This document shows, in pieces, positions 58,499 through 64,000 of a DNA stretch of 64,000 nt. A program made the translations under genes and the position numbers. The notes under the pieces were generated by a model. It made no database searches and was not told where the DNA came from. It saw only the letters and a list, made by a program, of their open reading frames with translations. How positions within the stretch are numbered: the stretch's first letter is position 1; every line of letters begins with the position of its first letter. The DNA is from Lomentospora prolificans (Eukaryota > Ascomycota > Sordariomycetes > Microascales > Microascaceae): contig JARFXM010000004.1 of the NCBI GenBank assembly GCA_029532625.1, forward strand, positions 4,774,001-4,838,000, read 5' to 3'.

Positions 58499-61400
58499 AT
58501 GGCGACGCGACGATTAACATTGAGGCGATTGCCAATGGCGCCGCGATTTTCGACTTACACGGCGCGGCTTGGGCCTTCTCCAGTTTTGAGGTCCGCAGCA
58601 ACCACGACCTCTACTCACGATGGAAATGTCTTCGCTGAGCTGGCGAGACCGCTCATGGTTACTAAATTGGATACCTTCCCGCACAGGCACATCGGTCCAG
58701 ACGATAGTGAGGCGGTTGAGATGCTGAACGTACTCTCGCCACCTGCTCAGTCGTTCGATGAGTTCATCTCCCAAGTCATACCCGCCAACATATTGTCAAC
58801 CTCTCGTGAGCTTCTTACTAAAAATAACCAAAGTAAGAGCCATTCTTTGGATGAGCGTGACGTGGCTCGCGAGGCGAATGAGCTGGCAGAGAGCAATGAG
58901 ATCTACACTAACTTCATCGGTGCTGGTTACTCACCGACCGTTACCCCTGGAGTCATTGCGAGGAACATCTTCCAAAACCCCGCTTGGTACACTAGTTATA
59001 CTCCTTACCAGGCTGAGATTAGCCAAGGGCGCCTTGAGAGTCTCTTGAATTACCAGACCCTCGTCTCCGATCTCACCAGCTTGCCGGTCGCGAACGCTAG
59101 TCTTCTCGATGAAGGAACCGCAGCGGCGGAGGCCATGACAATGTCGCTCCACACTTTGCCCACCTCTCGTCAAAAGCGCTCTGGCAAAACCTTTGTCATC
59201 TCTGATCGTGTACACCCCCAGACACTTTCCGTGATTAAGAGCCGGGCCGAGGGCTTCAAGCTAGACCTAAAGGTCGTCGATGTGTCTTCCCCCGCTGCTC
59301 TCGAGACCATCAAGGGCTTAGGCCAGGATTTGGTCGGTGTCTTGGTTCAGTACCCTGATACTAGAGGCCACGTACACGATTTCCGGAAGCTCGCCGATGC
59401 TGTGCATGAGCAGGGCGCTCTGCTGAGCGCTGCTACCGACCTTCTTGCCCTTACAACCCTCACTCCCCCCGGCGAGTGGGGAGCTGATATCGCGCTTGGT
59501 AGCGCCCAACGTCTAGGTATCCCTCTTGGTTATGGTGGCCCACATGCCGCTTTCTTCTCAGTGAAGGAGAGTCTCAAGCGGAAGATTCCCGGCCGCTTGG
59601 TCGGCATCTCCAAGGATCGCCGTGGCAATAATGCTCTAAGGCTGGCGTTGCAGACGCGCGAACAGCACATTAGGAGAGAAAAGGCCACCAGCAACGTTTG
59701 CACCGCCCAGGCCCTGCTGGCTAACATGAGCGCTATGTATGCCATTTACCACGGTCCTAGTGGCCTCAAGGCACAGGCCGAAAAGCTGACGACTTGGGCT
59801 CGGCTAGTCCAGGTCGTCTCTGAATTCTACGGTATTGAGACGGAGAAGAGCCCACTTGACCCTGACGGTCGCGTTCTCTTTGACACCGTCGTTCTCAAAA
59901 CTGGCGAGCGCGCTCAAGAAATTCTCGAGAGGGCTCGTCAAGCCCGCATCAACCTACGTGACTATGGCAATGGAGACCTTGGTATTAGTGTTCATGAGCA
60001 GTTAACCCCTAACGACCTCGGCATCCTTCTGGGGAAAGTCATTAAGGAATCTGCCACTAAGAATCAGTCCGTTTCTTACGAAGAGGCCTTCGAAAAAGCT
60101 ATCCAGGAAGTTAGTGGCTCCAACTCTGTCGACTTCCCCTCTATTGTCAAGCGCACCTCGAAATATCTCACTCATCCTGTCTTCAACACCCATCACAGCG
60201 AAACGGAACTACTTCGATACATTCATCACCTTCAGTCCAAGGACCTTTCTCTTGTCCACTCGATGATTCCTCTAGGATCTTGCACGATGAAGCTCAACGG
60301 AACGACCGAGATGGAGATCATCACCCTCCCAGGTTTCTCTAACCAACACCCTTACAGCCCCGCCGAGCAGAACCGCGGATACCAGCGCTTGATAGATGAG
60401 CTGGAAGAGCAGCTCGCAGCCATCACTGGCATGGATGGCACTTCTATCCAACCCAACTCCGGCGCCCAAGGAGAATTTGCTGGTCTCCGCGTTATCCGAA
60501 AATACCACGAAAAGCAGCCCGGTGCCAAGCGTGATATTTGTCTTATTCCAGTCTCTGCGCACGGAACCAACCCAGCGTCTGCCACCATGGCCGGGATGCG
60601 AGTTGTCCCCATCAAATGCAACACTGACACCGGTAATCTTGATCTCGCTGATCTCGAAGCCAAGTGCAAGAAGCATGCCGATGAACTTGGCGCCATAATG
60701 ATTACTTACCCTAGCACGTTTGGTGTTTTTGAGCCCGAGGTCAAGAAGGTTTGCGAGATTGTTCACCAATACGGAGGTCTCGTCTATATGGATGGAGCCA
60801 ACATGAACGCGCAGATTGGACTCAGCTCTCCTGGTGAGATTGGAGCCGACGTCTGCCATCTTAACCTTCACAAGACTTTCTGTATCCCTCATGGTGGCGG
60901 TGGTCCTGGAGTTGGCCCTATCTGTGTCAAGAAGGACCTCATTCCATTTCTGCCCGGCGAGTCACCGAAGGCCGCTCAGCCGATGGTTAGTAGCGCCCCG
61001 TACGGTAGTGCCAGTATCCTGCCTATCAGCTGGGCCTACAACAAGCTCATGGGCACCGACGGCCTCCGCAAGGCTACGCAGGTCACCCTACTCAATGCGA
61101 ACTATCTTCTCGCCCGCCTAAAGTCTCATTACAAGGTCCTCTATACCAACGAGCATGGCCGCTGCGCTCACGAGTTCATTTTGGACGCTCGCCCTTTCAA
61201 GGAAACGGCTGGGATTGAGGCTATCGATATTGCGAAGCGTCTCCAAGACTATGGGTTCCATGCGCCCACCATGAGCTGGCCCGTCGCTAATACTCTGATG
61301 ATTGAACCGACTGAGAGCGAGAGCAAGGAGGAGCTTGACCGCTTTGTTGATGCTTTGGTCGCCATCAGGCAGGAGATTCGCGATATCGAGGAGGGAAGGA

Positions 61401-61688
61401 TGCCTAGGGAGGGGAATGTGCTTAAGATGTCCCCTCACCCTATTGCCGACATTGTCGAGGGTGATGGTGAGGGTAAGTGGGATAGGCCCTACACTAGGGA
61501 ACAGGCCGCATATCCCTTGCCTTGGCTCAAGGAGAAGAAGTTCTGGCCTAGTGTTGCTAGGGTCGATGATGGTAAGATTCTCTTTGGCGATTTCTCTAGT
61601 TTGGTCTTGACTAACTCTACGTTCAGCTTATGGCGACCTGAACCTCTTCTGCACCTGTCCCCCTGTCGAGGACACCACGAACGAGTAA
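58499..61688 (+). CDS. GCV2: Mitochondrial glycine decarboxylase, P-protein of the glycine cleavage system
   Basis: PLP enzyme that decarboxylates glycine and passes the aminomethyl group to the H-protein lipoyl arm in the mitochondrial matrix, feeding one-carbon metabolism. Exon 1 is 58499-61571 and exon 2 is 61627-61688, giving 1044 residues. The N-terminus is an Arg-rich presequence (MATRRLTLRRLPMAPRFS). FPHRHIGPDDSE opens the first domain, with GAGYSPTVTPGV, YTPYQAEISQGRLESLLN and SVHEQLTPND. The second half has MIPLGSCTMKLN and NLHKTFCIPHGGGGPG, in which Lys792 should bind PLP. The small last intron (GTAAGA donor) is needed to give the conserved end CTCPPVED; reading through would give an unrelated tail. 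Confidence 0.97.
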
Positions 61689-62181
61689 CCTAGATGCATC
61701 GGCATGATGCACGACTTTGATTTTAGTACTTTTCTTTTACATGTCCTCTTAACGATCTATTATAAACTGATTCAGGATTCAACTCCCGGCGAGCTTTGGG
61801 CATTTGTATTCGAAGTATTATTGTTGGCGTTGATATCGACTTAATCTTTGGAAATAATGCTGTTGTATGATGGAAAAATCTGGTAGGGAACCCAGTCCAT
61901 GTTCAACTGAAAAAAATGGGTTGGATCCTTGTGTCCATTTCCGACGAATGGTCAACCTGATGCTAGTTTTGGGGAGAACCTGATATTAGATGGTAATAAT
62001 ATGAAGATAGACCTTGCGCAGGGATGCGATTAACCCCTCCAGATGCTTTTACAGTAAAAACGTATTCTCTTCAAGGTGAAAGATGTTGGTATCACGAAAC
62101 AGAAAGTTTTTATATTCCCTGGAACCCATCTATTCTAATAATCATCAAACCATCAAGAGGAAAGAAAAGGACCAAAAAAAA
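61689..62181. other. Convergent intergenic region
   Basis: 3' flanks of GCV2 and SQT1, AT-rich. Nothing recognised. Confidence 0.6.
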
Positions 62182-63684
62182 TCACGCCTCAAACACAAGC
62201 ACCACAGAATCATCACCGGCCGTGACGATCCTTTCCCCCGTTTCACCCTGCACAAACCCGAGCACACCACCGCCCTCACCATCGCCGCGATGTCCCTTCC
62301 ACTCCTTCACCGACCCACTATCGCTCCCGGCCGTCGCGCCGCCCGCGCGAAGATCCCACCTCTTCACGACGCCGTCCATGCCGCACGACGTAAGCTGCCA
62401 CTGGCCCTTGATGAACTCGACCTTGACGACGGCGTGTTCACCGTGCGCCTGCTGGATGTGCCTTCGGACGGCGAAGCGGCGGGAGGCGTCGAAGACGGCG
62501 ATGCTGCCGTCTACGCTACCGGCAGCGAGGAGGGTGGTCTGGGCGGTGGCGGAGGCACCCGGGCCGGAGGAGGTTGTAGAGAAGGAGAGGGTTTCGATGG
62601 TGTCGGACTGGGCGACGAGGGAGGCTAGGATTTGGCCGCCGGCGGTGGCCTCGGCGGCGGCGCCCTTGGCCTTGCCACCGCGGCCGGAAGCTTGGGGTTG
62701 GGCTGAGAGGCGGGGCAGGGAGATGATGCGGATGGCGCCGCCTACGCCGCCAACGGCGGCGAATGTTCCCTTGGGCTCGATGGCAATGGAGTAGAAGCCT
62801 CCTTCGACGGCGAAACGCTGGTCGGCGCCGGTGAGGGAGACGGCCGTGCCGTTATCGCTTCCTAGGCCCTTGGCGGCGGCGAGGCCCCACACATCCCAAA
62901 CGTAGAGAGTGATGTCCTCGGAAATGGTGACGAGGAGGCTGCCGTCGGGAGTCCAGGCGCCGGCGGTGCAGGACCCGGTGTGGAGGAAGTAGGACTGCGT
63001 GATTTGGAGGGGGTTCGAAGAGTCGGAGGGGTCGATGGTGTATACCCAGACGGAGCCGTCGACGGCGCCAATGGCGATGGTGTTAGGATACTCGGGCGAC
63101 GGGCAGGGCACAATCCAGTTCACCTCGGGAACCTCTTGCGCCTCGCCGAGGAATGTGAATTTGCAGGGTCTGCCCGGCGCGACATCCACGCCGTACGCGC
63201 GCAGCTTTCCGTCCATGCCACCCGACACGAGGACCTCGCCCTTGGGAAGGGTAAATGCCAGGGCTGATATCGAATCCGTGTGACCGTCGATCTCGAAGAG
63301 CGGGTCCAGGCCGGGCCTCTCGCCGGCGTTGGGGTCGTTGGGGTCGGCGTTGTAGCTGGCGGGGAGGACGGGGCGGGAGGGGGCCGCAGAGGTGTCGATC
63401 ACGTAGCCCTTTCCGGGAGCGTCGTCTTCGTCGCCTTCGGAGCCGCCGGTGGCGATTAGAGAGGGGTAGATGGGGTGCTGGGCGATGGCGAAGACGGAGT
63501 CCTTGTGCTTGTCGAAGTAGGCGATGGAGTCATTTTGGAGGAGGAGCTCGTCGTCGTCGTCGGCGTCGGAGTCCATGGCGACGTCAGTGTCGTCGATGTT
63601 GATTTCTTCCTCTACTTCATCCTGGGCGAGGACTTCGTCGTCCGAGTGGTCGGGATTCCTGTCGTGGTCGTGGGAGGAAGACAT
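62182..63684 (-). CDS. SQT1: WD40 ribosome-assembly protein Sqt1 (AAMP family)
   Basis: Cytosolic WD40 chaperone that captures newly made ribosomal protein uL16 (Rpl10). Single exon, 500 residues. An acidic N-terminus (residues 14-50, rich in D and E) precedes about seven to eight WD repeats. The first opens with KDSVFAIAQHP; HTDSISALAFTLPKGEVLVSGG, HTGSCTAGAWTPDG and GFYSIAIEPKGTFAAVGG follow, and the last ones include LTSCGMDGVVKRWDLR and IVTAGDDSVVLVFE. A Gly/Ala-rich insert (about 335-350) and Thr/Ser/Ala-rich loops lie between repeats. Length and order match Sqt1/AAMP. The start is the first ATG, just before SSSHDHDRN. The alternative would be another WD40 assembly factor, but the acidic tail and the opening DSVFAIA repeat favour Sqt1. 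Confidence 0.88.
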   Translation of the reverse strand: MSSSHDHDRNPDHSDDEVLAQDEVEEEINIDDTDVAMDSDADDDDELLLQNDSIAYFDKHKDSVFAIAQHPIYPSLIATGGSEGDEDDAPGKGYVIDTSAAPSRPVLPASYNADPNDPNAGERPGLDPLFEIDGHTDSISALAFTLPKGEVLVSGGMDGKLRAYGVDVAPGRPCKFTFLGEAQEVPEVNWIVPCPSPEYPNTIAIGAVDGSVWVYTIDPSDSSNPLQITQSYFLHTGSCTAGAWTPDGSLLVTISEDITLYVWDVWGLAAAKGLGSDNGTAVSLTGADQRFAVEGGFYSIAIEPKGTFAAVGGVGGAIRIISLPRLSAQPQASGRGGKAKGAAAEATAGGQILASLVAQSDTIETLSFSTTSSGPGASATAQTTLLAAGSVDGSIAVFDASRRFAVRRHIQQAHGEHAVVKVEFIKGQWQLTSCGMDGVVKRWDLRAGGATAGSDSGSVKEWKGHRGDGEGGGVLGFVQGETGERIVTAGDDSVVLVFEA

Positions 63685-64000
63685 GGTAGGATGCGGTAGA
63701 TAGGATGGCGGGGTAGAGGATGACGTAGAAGAGTAGGTGAGGTTGAAGAGGAGAATAGAACGGGGAAAGAAGGTGATAGATCTGGAACCTCTTTTTTGTT
63801 TCTAGATGCACAGAGCAGGGCAGCCTTTGGGATAGGACTGGAAATGCTTGGTAATCAGCCCGACGGAGGAATGTCGAGTGGCGGTTTGGTCTAGCGAAAT
63901 TGCTCGACGCTTTCGGTGCCCCGCATTAGAAATTTTGGTGATGATTATTTTTTTTCTACTTTTTGGCGGGGTAACAGCGAGCCTCGCTTATCAATCAGGT
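63685..64000. other. SQT1 upstream region
   Basis: Promoter and leader of the minus-strand SQT1 gene. Nothing else recognised before the window ends. Confidence 0.5.

Overview
This is nuclear DNA of a filamentous ascomycete (Pezizomycotina, probably Sordariomycetes). Genes are split by short GT-AG introns with CTAAC-like branch points, spacing is fungal, and the proteins have clear Neurospora-type counterparts (TOM5, the complex I 20.8 kDa-type subunit, DUR3). I rebuilt 17 protein genes by joining exons by eye. All splice sites are inferred from frame, consensus and family alignment from memory; there was no transcript or database evidence.

Left block, about 1-15.1 kb, is mostly conserved genes: the 3' end of a putative phosphoesterase, urea transporter DUR3 with clustered GATA sites upstream, proteasome lid subunit RPN5, an FSH1-type serine hydrolase, a 60-residue ATP synthase subunit (ATP18, four tiny exons), a NIPSNAP protein, RAV2/Rogdi, and the RNase P/MRP subunit POP7.

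Middle block, about 15.6-45.5 kb, is accessory. It holds a 2336-aa highly reducing type I polyketide synthase (KS-AT-DH-ER-KR-ACP, no C-methyltransferase, no thioesterase). A 6.8-kb low-complexity interval separates it from a divergently transcribed 260-aa FSH1-family hydrolase of the kind (LovG) that releases products from such synthases. Then come a full-size ABCB (MDR-type) exporter with 18 exons and two GC-AG introns, a DUF3237 protein and a secreted CAP/PR-1 protein. Synthase, release hydrolase and exporter form a plausible minimal biosynthetic cluster with no recognisable P450 or transcription factor.

From 45.5 to 54.05 kb I could find no gene. Right block, 54-63.7 kb, is again conserved: NDUFA8-type complex I subunit, nucleoporin NUP57/Nup54, TOM5, glycine decarboxylase P-protein GCV2, and ribosome-assembly WD40 protein SQT1. 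The accessory stretch is therefore bracketed by housekeeping genes.
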